Origin: Bacteroidota bacterium
GTDB lineage: Bacteria; Bacteroidota; Bacteroidia; Flavobacteriales_F; PHOS-HE28
Direction of reading: 5' to 3'
Assembly: GCA_023430945.1 (NCBI GenBank)
Contig: JAEYYE010000068.1
Location: 1 to 16,548 of the forward strand
DNA: 16,548 bases
Part shown: positions 7,096 through 14,263 of the stretch, piece by piece
How the letters are laid out: the number at the start of each line of letters is the position of its first letter
Position numbering within the stretch: the stretch's first letter is position 1
The notes under the pieces: model-generated
The model's input: the letters and a program-made list of their open reading frames with translations, nothing else
Database searches by the model: none
What the model was told of the DNA's origin: nothing
Translations under genes and position numbers: made by a program

Positions 7096-10000
7096 TCAAC
7101 GCATCAGCGTAACATCGCCGATCTCGTTCTTCTCGACCCCGTCGATGAAACGCACCCAGAGCTGGTACACGTACACGTCCTGCGGGCTTAGCTGGTCGCG
7201 GTAATAACCATCCCATCCGCGCTTCAGATCGTTGCTCTCGAAGATCAATTCGCCCCAGCGATTGAAGATGCGCATGCGGAAATCATCAACGAAGCGAATG
7301 AACGGATAGAACACATCGTTGCTCAGATCGAGCGGATGGTATTCACCCGAACTTCCGCCGCCCAGATCGGGAGTGAAGATGTTCGGCACAACGATATCGT
7401 ATACCGGGTTGATCTGCACCAGGCCTTCAGCGGTGTTGGTGCAGCCGTTCAGGTCCTGCACGGTGAGCATGACGTGGTACGATCCGGGCTCGGCATAGGT
7501 GTGCGTAGGGTTGATCGCGTTGGTACCGGCACCATCGCCGAATGACCATGCGTAAAAGTTGAGCGAACTGATGCTCTGCGCGGTGAAGTCGATCTCGTTG
7601 TGATCGATGTCCGTGATCCATGGATCGGCCTCGATCGAGATCTGGGGGGGTGCGAGCACGATCACCTGGCTTGTCGTTTCCGCGGAAGCGGTGCATCCGA
7701 TCGGTGTTGTTACCGTGAGCGAAACGTTGTACGATCCAGGTGTATTGAACACCACGGTCGGAGCCTGCTGATCGGAGGTCGAGCCATTGCCGAAATTCCA
7801 CGCATAGGTCACCGGATCATCGGTAAGATCATCGGGCATTTGTACGGTAAGCGGTGCGCAACCGCGCCCGAGCATTGCCGGAAGTACGATCGTGGGCGGG
7901 GTTTCCAAACGAAGCTGTACTGTTCCGGTAAGCGTATTCGCACATTGATCCGTCACGATCACATTCAGGTTCATGTTCGAAGTGATCGGTTGCATGAAGG
8001 GGCCGCCACCCGTATTTCCGGAAGCCGGCCACACCATCTGGTACGTGCCGGGATAATTTTCCAATGTGGCGCCAACATAAGTGTAGCCACCCGGACAAAC
8101 GATCGTGTCGCCGTAGGTCTCCAGCGATGCTGCGGCAAGATCGAGCACGTAAACCGGGAGCTCGGCCATCTGCGAAGGACAGTCGTTGGCATCGGTAACG
8201 CTCACCTGCACGGTTTGTGACTCATCGAAGGAATGGGTGATCGAGGGGCCACTGCCGATCCCGATCCATTGTACGGAGTACGGTGCGCTACCGCCGTTCA
8301 CCACGGCATTCATCGCCACGGGAACATTCACGCAGACCGTATCGGGCACGTAGGCAGAGAAGGTCAAAGGTACCGGCTGGCCGATCTGCAATGGCACCTG
8401 CATGGAACATCCGTTCGCATCCACGATCGAAACAGTATGGATGCCCGCCGGCCTGTCGGCGATCGATGCGGCATTACCGCCGGAACTCCATTGATACGTG
8501 TATGGAGGCACGCCTCCCGATATCATCACCGAAGCCGCGCCATCACTGAAGCCGAAGCAACTCGCATCGATCGTGTTCGTGGCGTTCACGACAAGGGCGT
8601 TGGGCTGCATGATGGTGGCGCTGAAGGTTTCGGAACAGCCGTATTGATCGGTCACTTCAACTGAATATTGTCCGGCTCCAACTCCTGTCACCAAAGGCCC
8701 CGTCTGTGTTGGGAATGCAGGCCAGTGATACGAAGATCCGGGCACGGAAGGAGTGAACAGGAGCGTGCCGTTCGACCCGCCTGCGCAATTCACGTTGGTC
8801 GCGATCAGATCAGCGTTGAGGAACAGGTTCGAGAGGGAAAGTGTCACCTGATCGCTGGCAGGGGGGCATGAAGTATTTCCGATCGTGGTGAGCGTGAGCA
8901 CCACGCTGCCCGCCTGGATCTCGGCCAGCGTTGGTGTGTATTGAGCATTCAGTCCGTTGCCCGTGAACTGGCCGCTGCCGCCGCTCCAGGTTCCGCCAGT
9001 GGCGTTCACCACCGATCCGGAAAGTTGAACAGGGGATCCGTCCATGCACGCGGAGAAGTCCGCACCTGCATTGGCGATATTGGGTTGACCATTCGCAGCG
9101 ATCGAAGCATTCGCCTGGATCGGCGCACAACCCATCGCATCGGTGATCATCACGGTATACTCACCGGTGGTACCATTGATCACCGATGTGTTGCCGGGAA
9201 CGTTCCATGCATAGGAGTATGGCGCGGTCCCGCCGATCACCTGTACGCTTACCGATCCATCGCCTGTACCCGCGCAACTCTCGTTCGTGGCTGTGATCGA
9301 AGCCACCTGCAACGCTTCCGGTTGATCGATGGTGGTATTGTATTCATAACTGCATCCAAGGACATCGGTCATCGTGAGCACCACATTCCCGGCGGAAAGC
9401 CCTGTGGCCACTGCATTCGTCTGGCCGGGCAGGCCCTGCCATGCGAATTGCATTCCCGGTTGAACAGGTGAGAAGGTCGCCGTACCGTTCGATCCGCCGT
9501 TGCAGGAAACATCCGTGGAGGTGAGCGAAGCGTTGACGGAGGAGTTCGAGAGAAGCACCGTTACCTGGTCGGCCGCCGCCGCACAATTCGTGTTCCCTGT
9601 CGTGGTGAGCGTAAGCACCACCGATCCATTGAGGATCTCGGCGTTCGTGGGTTGATATTGAACGTTCAGTCCGTTACCGGTGAAGGAACCATTCCCACCG
9701 CTCCAAGTTCCGCCCGTGGCGTTCGTAACCGTCCCCTGGAGCGGAATGGCGGCGCCATTGCAACCCACCAGATCGGCCCCGGCATTGGCAGCATTGGGTT
9801 GCGCATCGGCCTGAATGGTGCCGCTTCCCTGCACGGCCGCACAACCATTCGTGTCCGTTACGCCTACCGTATAGACACCTGTGGTACCAGTTATGGAGTT
9901 CCCGGTCCCTGGCACGTTCCATATGTACGTGTAAGGCGCGGTGCCGCCGGTGATATTCACCGTGACGGATCCGTTACCCGAGCCGGCACATGTTTCGTTC

Positions 10001-11448
10001 ACCACATCGATCGAGGCGATCGCCAACGCGGCAGGCTGGCCGATCGTTACCGGCAGGGTAAGCGAACAACCTGCTGCATTGGTGGCCGTTACGGAATAGT
10101 TGCCAGCACCAAGCCCTGTGGCGGTCGCACCCGTTTGTCCGGATGGCGTCCAACTGAAAGTGGTGCCCGGCAGGGCAGGAGAGAAGGTCGCCGAACCGTT
10201 CGAGGTTCCGTTGCAAGTAGCGTTGGTGACGGTAACGCTGGCATTCAGAATTCCTGGATCGAAGGTGATCCTTACGATATCCAGTGCCCCCGGACAAGTC
10301 CCGTTGTTCGTGGTGGAAAGCATTAGGTCCACGAAACCCGCATTGATCTCGTTCTGCGTGGGCACATAGGTCGCGTTCAACGCCGTATTGCTCGGCTGGT
10401 ACTGGCCCGCACCGCCGCTCCAGATCCCGGTGGTGACCCCGGTCACCGATCCTGCGAGCTGTACAGGTCCAGCTGTGCCGCACACAAGGATATCCGACCC
10501 GGCGAAAGCTTGTATGGGCTGCAGGAATTGAGTGACCGTTACCGAGGCTGTGGTAGGCGGACAGTTGGTCGCATCGGACATCGACACCGTGTAGGTGCCC
10601 GGGCCGACAAAGATCCCTGCGGTGGTCGCACCGTTGTTCCATGTGTAGGAATACGGGGGAAGGCCCCCACTGCCGACAGCCGTGATCGTGGTGCCAGCCG
10701 ATCCGAAACATACCGTAGGTGTGGTGGGCATGATGGATACGGCAAGTGTGGAGTAGAAATTCACCCGTACGGTATCACAGAATGAAACATTGCTGCAAGG
10801 GCTCAGGGCAAGTCCGCAGACCTGGTAATCCACATAAGCGGGATATCCTGCCTGCCCGGTGACCGAGGTATTCATGCATGTGGGACATGATAAGTAATTG
10901 TTGTACTGGCCTGGCGCGCCTGGATAAATGCTGGACCATTGCACAGTTCCCGGCGCGAATCCGCTGGAAGTAAGTGTTCCGATGCACCCTTCACTCACCG
11001 AGATGGACGGCCCGGCCGATGGATCGGGAAGAGAAGAGATGCAGTATTGGTTGTCGTTATTCCCCGGTTTACAGAAAGTGAGGATGTGTGGACCAGTGCC
11101 ATTGAGGCAGATCGGAGTACCAACTGCCTGGGGGGGGCCACAGTTGATCTGATAGAACATCGATCCACCCGGTACCGCACCGGCACAGACCTCGAAATTG
11201 ATACCCTGCGCGTTCGGATGAAGGGTGATCTCGAACCGCAGGCAGCGATCGTTCCCGGAAACACCGCAACAGTAACCGTTACGTACCACCGGAGGACTGA
11301 TGTATGTGGCCGTTGGTGAACTCGAAAGATCCGCCACCAGATTGGGCACAGTGCCATCACACTGTGCCGAAACCTGCGAAAGACCGATCCAGGTGAACAG
11401 GGTCACCAGGAGTAACTTTCCGAGATGGTTCTGCATGTGATGTGACAT
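7096..11448 (-). CDS. Secreted modular adhesin with SprB-like repeats, PKD domains and T9SS type B C-terminus
   Basis: This 1450-residue surface or secreted protein has a signal peptide ending near A28 (QVSAQC). Either M1 or M5 may be the start; M5 (11436) gives a more typical signal peptide. Residues 30-240 form a cysteine-rich N-terminal region, followed by an SprB-like unit near 237-306. Three super-repeats follow (about 313-1027), each a 'TWSGG...Y.PT..EI..G.V.LTL' module then two SprB-type modules ending in 'GxYxVxVTDxxGC'. Next are an Ig/PKD-rich part and two PKD domains (about 1188-1266 and 1270-1347; YAWNFGNG, YAWSFGDG). The gliding-motility-associated C-terminal domain is at 1351-1450 (VVPNIFTP...IFNRWGELIFES...GWDGYYRD). 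That domain directs export by the type IX system, probably to the cell surface, where SprB-like proteins serve adhesion or gliding. No matching promoter box was found upstream. The exact ligand is unknown. Confidence 0.93.
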   Translation of the reverse strand: MSHHMQNHLGKLLLVTLFTWIGLSQVSAQCDGTVPNLVADLSSSPTATYISPPVVRNGYCCGVSGNDRCLRFEITLHPNAQGINFEVCAGAVPGGSMFYQINCGPPQAVGTPICLNGTGPHILTFCKPGNNDNQYCISSLPDPSAGPSISVSEGCIGTLTSSGFAPGTVQWSSIYPGAPGQYNNYLSCPTCMNTSVTGQAGYPAYVDYQVCGLALSPCSNVSFCDTVRVNFYSTLAVSIMPTTPTVCFGSAGTTITAVGSGGLPPYSYTWNNGATTAGIFVGPGTYTVSMSDATNCPPTTASVTVTQFLQPIQAFAGSDILVCGTAGPVQLAGSVTGVTTGIWSGGAGQYQPSNTALNATYVPTQNEINAGFVDLMLSTTNNGTCPGALDIVRITFDPGILNASVTVTNATCNGTSNGSATFSPALPGTTFSWTPSGQTGATATGLGAGNYSVTATNAAGCSLTLPVTIGQPAALAIASIDVVNETCAGSGNGSVTVNITGGTAPYTYIWNVPGTGNSITGTTGVYTVGVTDTNGCAAVQGSGTIQADAQPNAANAGADLVGCNGAAIPLQGTVTNATGGTWSGGNGSFTGNGLNVQYQPTNAEILNGSVVLTLTTTGNTNCAAAADQVTVLLSNSSVNASLTSTDVSCNGGSNGTATFSPVQPGMQFAWQGLPGQTNAVATGLSAGNVVLTMTDVLGCSYEYNTTIDQPEALQVASITATNESCAGTGDGSVSVQVIGGTAPYSYAWNVPGNTSVINGTTGEYTVMITDAMGCAPIQANASIAANGQPNIANAGADFSACMDGSPVQLSGSVVNATGGTWSGGSGQFTGNGLNAQYTPTLAEIQAGSVVLTLTTIGNTSCPPASDQVTLSLSNLFLNADLIATNVNCAGGSNGTLLFTPSVPGSSYHWPAFPTQTGPLVTGVGAGQYSVEVTDQYGCSETFSATIMQPNALVVNATNTIDASCFGFSDGAASVMISGGVPPYTYQWSSGGNAASIADRPAGIHTVSIVDANGCSMQVPLQIGQPVPLTFSAYVPDTVCVNVPVAMNAVVNGGSAPYSVQWIGIGSGPSITHSFDESQTVQVSVTDANDCPSQMAELPVYVLDLAAASLETYGDTIVCPGGYTYVGATLENYPGTYQMVWPASGNTGGGPFMQPITSNMNLNVIVTDQCANTLTGTVQLRLETPPTIVLPAMLGRGCAPLTVQMPDDLTDDPVTYAWNFGNGSTSDQQAPTVVFNTPGSYNVSLTVTTPIGCTASAETTSQVIVLAPPQISIEADPWITDIDHNEIDFTAQSISSLNFYAWSFGDGAGTNAINPTHTYAEPGSYHVMLTVQDLNGCTNTAEGLVQINPVYDIVVPNIFTPDLGGGSSGEYHPLDLSNDVFYPFIRFVDDFRMRIFNRWGELIFESNDLKRGWDGYYRDQLSPQDVYVYQLWVRFIDGVEKNEIGDVTLMR
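8368..10512 (-). repeat. Three tandem ~240-residue super-repeats inside the adhesin
   Basis: Residues 313-553, 554-790 and 791-1027 each contain the same A-B-C module order. A is 'AGAD...C...GTWSGG.G.F...LN..Y.PT.AEI..GSVVLTLTT.GNT.C...DQV'. B is 'LNAS...T.V.CNG.SNGTATFSP..PG....W...' ending in 'GC'. C is 'I...NESCAGTG.GSV.V...GGTAPY.Y.WNVPG' ending in 'GC'. The DNA period is about 710-725 bases. Units 2 and 3 are most similar; in unit 1 module A is more diverged, and in unit 3 module C is. Confidence 0.85.
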
Positions 11449-11692
11449 GAGCGCTGCACATTTTTACGCGGGGTTTTGGAAAAGGTTGAAGGCATCATGG
11501 ACCGATCGACAAAAAGTGGGAACAAGCAGGTGAACATTGGCAATGCTGCAGACGGAAGCTGCGTGAGGGGGCGAAGCGGCAGCCCGGCGTAGAACTGGCC
11601 CTGCGGATGTGTGCAGCGAGGAGGCGACCACCGGAAGCCACCGCAGCGCCACAGCCGCAGGACAGGGCAAGCCGGCTACAGCGCAGCACCCG

Positions 11693-11722
11693 GCCCCGCC
11701 TTCGCTGAAGCTTCGGCGGGGC
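11693..11722. repeat. Strong GC hairpin GCCCCGCC/GGCGGGGC
   Basis: GCCCCGCC (11693-11700) and GGCGGGGC (11715-11722) are perfect inverted arms around a 14-base loop containing the palindrome GAAGCTTC. There is no T run on either side, so it looks more like a dispersed palindromic (REP-like) element than a terminator. Confidence 0.5.
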
Positions 11723-11782
11723 GAAGCCCGCTGACATGAAGCAATTGAGGGGACACGCCCTGCAAAGCGAATACGCGCTCGT

Positions 11783-11790
11783 TAACTTTG
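11783..11790 (+). promoter_or_regulatory. -7 promoter box (TAACTTTG) of ffh
   Basis: Exact match to TAnnTTTG, 30 bases before the ffh ATG at 11821. It also overlaps an in-frame TTG (11788) that would otherwise extend the ORF, which supports the downstream ATG as the real start. No -33 TTG is visible. Confidence 0.55.
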
Positions 11791-11820
11791 CAGCCCGCGC
11801 TCCAAAGCGCGATCCACAGC

Positions 11821-13161
11821 ATGTTCGAGAATTTGAGCGACAAGCTTGAAAGAGCTTTCAAGGTACTGAAGGGCCAGGGCCAGATCACGGAGATCAACGT
11901 GGCCGAAACGATGAAGGAAGTACGCCGCGCGCTCCTTGATGCCGACGTGAACTTCAAGACAGCGAAGGATTTCACCGATCGGGTGAAGCAGAAGGCGATC
12001 GGCCAGAACGTGCTCACCGCAGTTAGTCCGGGACAATTGCTGATCAAGATCGCGCACGACGAGCTTGCAGCTTTGATGGGAGGGAAGATCGAAACGATCA
12101 ACCTCACCGGGAATCCCACCGTGATCCTGATGAGCGGATTGCAGGGATCGGGTAAGACCACCTTCAGCGGAAAGCTCGCGAACCACCTGAAGAAAAAAGG
12201 CCGGAAGCCCTTGTTGATCGCAGCCGACGTGTACCGCCCTGCGGCGATCGACCAGCTGGAAACGCTGGGAAAACAACTGGAGATCGAAGTCTACAGCGAG
12301 CGCGAGAACAAGGATCCGGTGAAGATCGCGCAGAACGGGATCGCACATGCGAAAGGGAAGGGCCTCAACCTGGTGATCGTGGATACCGCCGGACGTTTGG
12401 CGATCGATGAGCAGATGATGGACGAGATCGCGCGGATCAAAAAAGCGATCCAGCCGCAGGAAACGCTTTTCGTGGTGGATTCCATGACCGGCCAGGATGC
12501 GGTGAACACGGCGAAGGCGTTCAACGAAAAACTGAACATCGATGGCGTGGTGCTCACCAAACTGGATGGTGATGCGCGCGGTGGTGCAGCGCTCTCGATC
12601 CGCAGCGTGGTGGACAAGCCGATCAAGTTCATCGGCACCGGCGAGAAGATGGAGGCGCTGGACGAGTTCCATCCCGATCGGATGGCAGGCCGGATCCTGG
12701 GCATGGGCGACGTGATCTCGCTCGTGGAGCGCGCGCAAATGCAATTCGATGAGAAGGAAGCGCGTGAATTGCAGAAGAAGATCGCGAAGGATCAGTTCGG
12801 TTTCGATGATTTCCTCGGGCAGATCCAGCAGATCAAGAAAATGGGGAACATGAAGGACCTGATCGGAATGATCCCCGGCGTGGGTAAAGCGATCAAGGAC
12901 CTTGATATTCCCGATGATGCTTTCAAAGGGATCGAATCGATCATCGGCAGCATGACGCCCGCGGAGCGACGCGATCCATCGATCATAAACGGATCACGCC
13001 GCCAGCGGATCGCGAAAGGGAGCGGAAAGGATGTCGCTGAAGTGAACAAGCTCCTGAAGCAATTCGAAGAAACGCGCAAAATGATGAAGCTGATGGGCGA
13101 CAAGACCAAGATGCAGAACATGATGCGCCAGATGCAGGCGATGCAGGGAATGAAGCGGTAG
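11821..13161 (+). CDS. ffh: Signal recognition particle protein Ffh (SRP54 GTPase)
   Basis: This 446-residue protein is the normal length for Ffh. It binds signal sequences of nascent membrane proteins and SRP RNA, and delivers ribosomes to FtsY by paired GTP hydrolysis. The N domain (1-85) begins MFENLSDKLERAF, the typical Ffh start. The G domain has the P-loop GLQGSGKTT (106-114), the insertion region 'DVYRPAAIDQLETLG' (136-150), DTAGR (188-192) and the guanine-specificity motif TKLD (246-249). The M domain (about 315-446) has 'FGFDDFLGQIQQIKKMG', the RNA-binding 'GSRRQRIAKGSG' (391-402) and a Met-rich tail (MMRQMQAMQGM). All key motifs are intact. The start at 11821 is chosen over an in-frame TTG at 11788 by homology and because that TTG lies in the promoter box. 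It appears monocistronic. Confidence 0.97.
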   Translation: MFENLSDKLERAFKVLKGQGQITEINVAETMKEVRRALLDADVNFKTAKDFTDRVKQKAIGQNVLTAVSPGQLLIKIAHDELAALMGGKIETINLTGNPTVILMSGLQGSGKTTFSGKLANHLKKKGRKPLLIAADVYRPAAIDQLETLGKQLEIEVYSERENKDPVKIAQNGIAHAKGKGLNLVIVDTAGRLAIDEQMMDEIARIKKAIQPQETLFVVDSMTGQDAVNTAKAFNEKLNIDGVVLTKLDGDARGGAALSIRSVVDKPIKFIGTGEKMEALDEFHPDRMAGRILGMGDVISLVERAQMQFDEKEARELQKKIAKDQFGFDDFLGQIQQIKKMGNMKDLIGMIPGVGKAIKDLDIPDDAFKGIESIIGSMTPAERRDPSIINGSRRQRIAKGSGKDVAEVNKLLKQFEETRKMMKLMGDKTKMQNMMRQMQAMQGMKR

Positions 13162-13162
13162 T

Positions 13163-13197
13163 CGATCAGATGATCGGATGATGAGACGATCAGATGA
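13163..13197 (+). repeat. Short direct repeat CGATCAGATGA after ffh
   Basis: CGATCAGATGA occurs at 13163-13173 and again at 13187-13197, in a low-complexity GATGA/GATC-rich stretch right after the ffh stop. It is probably simple-sequence drift. No terminator was seen for ffh here. Confidence 0.4.
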
Positions 13198-13230
13198 CGA
13201 CCGATCGGTCCGTGGATCTTGTTCCTTCCA

Positions 13231-13240
13231 AATGATCATT
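13231..13240. promoter_or_regulatory. Palindrome AATGATCATT, possible antitoxin operator
   Basis: A perfect 10-base inverted repeat lies 32 bases upstream of the -7 box of the toxin-antitoxin operon. Ribbon-helix-helix antitoxins commonly bind short palindromes at their own promoter, so this is a plausible operator. That is inference from position only. Confidence 0.3.
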
Positions 13241-13272
13241 CATGAGGGATGTATTTTTACGTATTGAATGAG

Positions 13273-13280
13273 TATCTTTG
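13273..13280 (+). promoter_or_regulatory. -7 promoter box (TATCTTTG) of the toxin-antitoxin operon
   Basis: Exact match to TAnnTTTG, 17 bases before the antitoxin ATG at 13298. A T-rich patch (13254-13258) sits near the expected -33 position but has no TTG. Confidence 0.55.
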
Positions 13281-13297
13281 TCGTATAAACAGGTGCC

Positions 13298-13561
13298 ATG
13301 GATGCCAAGATCACTCTCAGCTTCGATCAGGAGGTCATCTCCAAAGCCAAGGAGTTCGCGGCACAGAACAACATCAGCGTTTCCCGTTTGATGGAGTTCC
13401 TTTTGAGCAAGGCTGTAAGCAAGAATTACCGGAGTCTTGATGAACTTCCCGTTTCCGATTGGGTGAACATGCTCAGCGAAGGGGAGGTGCAGTACGTGCG
13501 CAAGAACAGCAAGAGCGTGAAGAAGGATTTTCTGGAAAGCCGCCGTTCCGATCGGAAATGA
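13298..13561 (+). CDS. Antitoxin, DUF6364-like ribbon-helix-helix protein
   Basis: This 87-residue protein is probably the labile partner of the PIN toxin encoded next. The N-terminus 'KITLSFDQEVISKAKEFAAQNNISVSRLMEFLLSKAV' (4-40) has the strand-helix-helix pattern of a ribbon-helix-helix DNA-binding domain and closely resembles DUF6364-type antitoxins that pair with PIN genes in Bacteroidota. The second half (about 45-87) is charged and would wrap the toxin. It ends with a basic patch, 'KKDFLESRRSDRK'. The stop codon overlaps the toxin start (ATGA at 13558-13561), the usual translationally coupled layout. Autoregulation through the palindrome at 13231-13240 is plausible. The family assignment is from memory. 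Confidence 0.82.
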   Translation: MDAKITLSFDQEVISKAKEFAAQNNISVSRLMEFLLSKAVSKNYRSLDELPVSDWVNMLSEGEVQYVRKNSKSVKKDFLESRRSDRK

Positions 13562-14040
13562 CGCGGATCTTCCTGGATGCGAACGTCCTCGTAGCCGTGC
13601 TTTGCAACGAGTATCCGAAGTTCACGGCGTGCGCACGAGTTCTAAGTCTTGCCGATGATCGGCGTTTCAAGGTCTTCACTTCGCCGCTCTGCATTGCGAT
13701 CGCTGCGTACTTCACCGCGAAGAAGAACGGGAATAGACTGGCGAAGAAGAAGATCGCACTTCTCATGCAGAAACTTGGGATCACCACGGTGGATGATCAA
13801 TGCTGCCGGAATGCGATCAATGAAAAGCGGATCGAAGATCTGGAAGATGGGTTCGAGTATTTCTCTGCCCTTGGATCGAAATGCGGATTCATTGTCACGT
13901 ACGATAAGAGCGACTTTCATTTCTCGAAGATCCCGGTGATGGATCCGGAAGCTTTCTTGCTGGATCATGTGATCGGAAAGCGAGTGAAGGGTCGCGACGC
14001 GAGTAGTCCGCAAAGGCGCGAAGGGCGCAAAGGAAGATAA
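13558..14040 (+). CDS. PIN-domain toxin (VapC-like ribonuclease)
   Basis: This 160-residue protein probably cleaves RNA and is held inactive by the antitoxin. PIN features are 'IFLDANVLVAVL' (4-15) with catalytic D7, and 'RIEDLEDGFEYFSALGSKCGFIVTYDKSDF' (91-120), where D94/D97 and D116/D119 supply the later acidic residues. The ending 'SKIPVMDPEAFL' (123-134) is typical of this subfamily. ATG 13558 is chosen because it overlaps the antitoxin stop by 4 bases; a GTG-started extension to 13459 lies wholly inside the antitoxin gene and is rejected. The natural family end is near residue 140. Residues 151-160 (PQRREGRKGR) and the TAA are encoded by a palindromic repeat element, so the C-terminus has been replaced or extended. 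Whether activity is kept is unknown; the catalytic residues remain. Confidence 0.83.
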   Translation: MTRIFLDANVLVAVLCNEYPKFTACARVLSLADDRRFKVFTSPLCIAIAAYFTAKKNGNRLAKKKIALLMQKLGITTVDDQCCRNAINEKRIEDLEDGFEYFSALGSKCGFIVTYDKSDFHFSKIPVMDPEAFLLDHVIGKRVKGRDASSPQRREGRKGR

Positions 14041-14143
14041 CCGCGACGACGCAACGACGCGACGGCCAAGCAACGCAAATACATGGGTTGAAGACGTCGC
14101 GTTATCGTCGCTTCGTTTGCGTCGTCGCGGTTCAATTGCATTT
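14008..14143 (+). repeat. Long palindromic repeat element, copy 1
   Basis: This ~136-base element closely matches 16244-16369 in the same orientation. Its layout is a CGCAAAG-type stretch, a left arm AACCGCGACGACGCAA... (14039-14064), a loop holding inner arms CAAC/GTTG, and a right arm ending TTGCGTCGTCGCGGTT (to 14132), then GCATTT. The outermost 16 bases of the arms pair perfectly. It contains no GATC. It overlaps the last ten codons and stop of the PIN toxin. There is no transposase, so it resembles a non-autonomous palindromic element (REP- or MITE-like). Confidence 0.85.
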
Positions 14144-14263
14144 CATCAACGTTCTCCGGCTCCGCGCCGCCAGCTGCTGAATAGTAATAGATCTCTATCT
14201 TTTTCGATCTCCGATCGGTGATCGATCTCATCATCCTGTACTTTCAAACCCATATTCAATTTC

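Larger units (their letters stand above)
11449..11820. other. GC-rich, inverted-repeat-rich gap between adhesin and ffh
   Basis: This 372-base gap has no convincing gene. Bases 11508-11810 contain no GATC, unlike the rest of the window, and about 11560-11735 is very GC-rich. CTGCGG (11601-11606) and CCGCAG (11655-11660), with flanking GGGC-type and GTAG/CTAC pairs, form a large imperfect inverted repeat. A strong hairpin lies at 11693-11722 and an overlapping GGGC-gaa-GCCC near 11719-11729. It could be a dispersed palindromic repeat or a structured RNA. An SRP RNA was considered because ffh is next door, but its conserved core was not found. Confidence 0.5.

Noticed and set aside
11508..11810. 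SRP RNA gene next to ffh
   Set aside because: The conserved SRP RNA tetraloop and internal-loop core (GGAA with GGAAGCAGCC-like sequence) was not found on either strand.
11788..11820. Upstream TTG start for ffh
   Set aside because: It overlaps the TAACTTTG promoter box, and the 11 extra residues precede the typical Ffh N-terminus MFENLSDKL.
13459..13557. Upstream GTG-started extension of the PIN toxin
   Set aside because: It lies inside the antitoxin gene in another frame. The PIN fold begins right at ATG 13558, which has the standard 4-base overlap.
14039..14132. GACG/CGTCG-rich repeats as a CRISPR array
   Set aside because: They form a single inverted repeat with two dispersed copies, not regular direct repeats with unique spacers.
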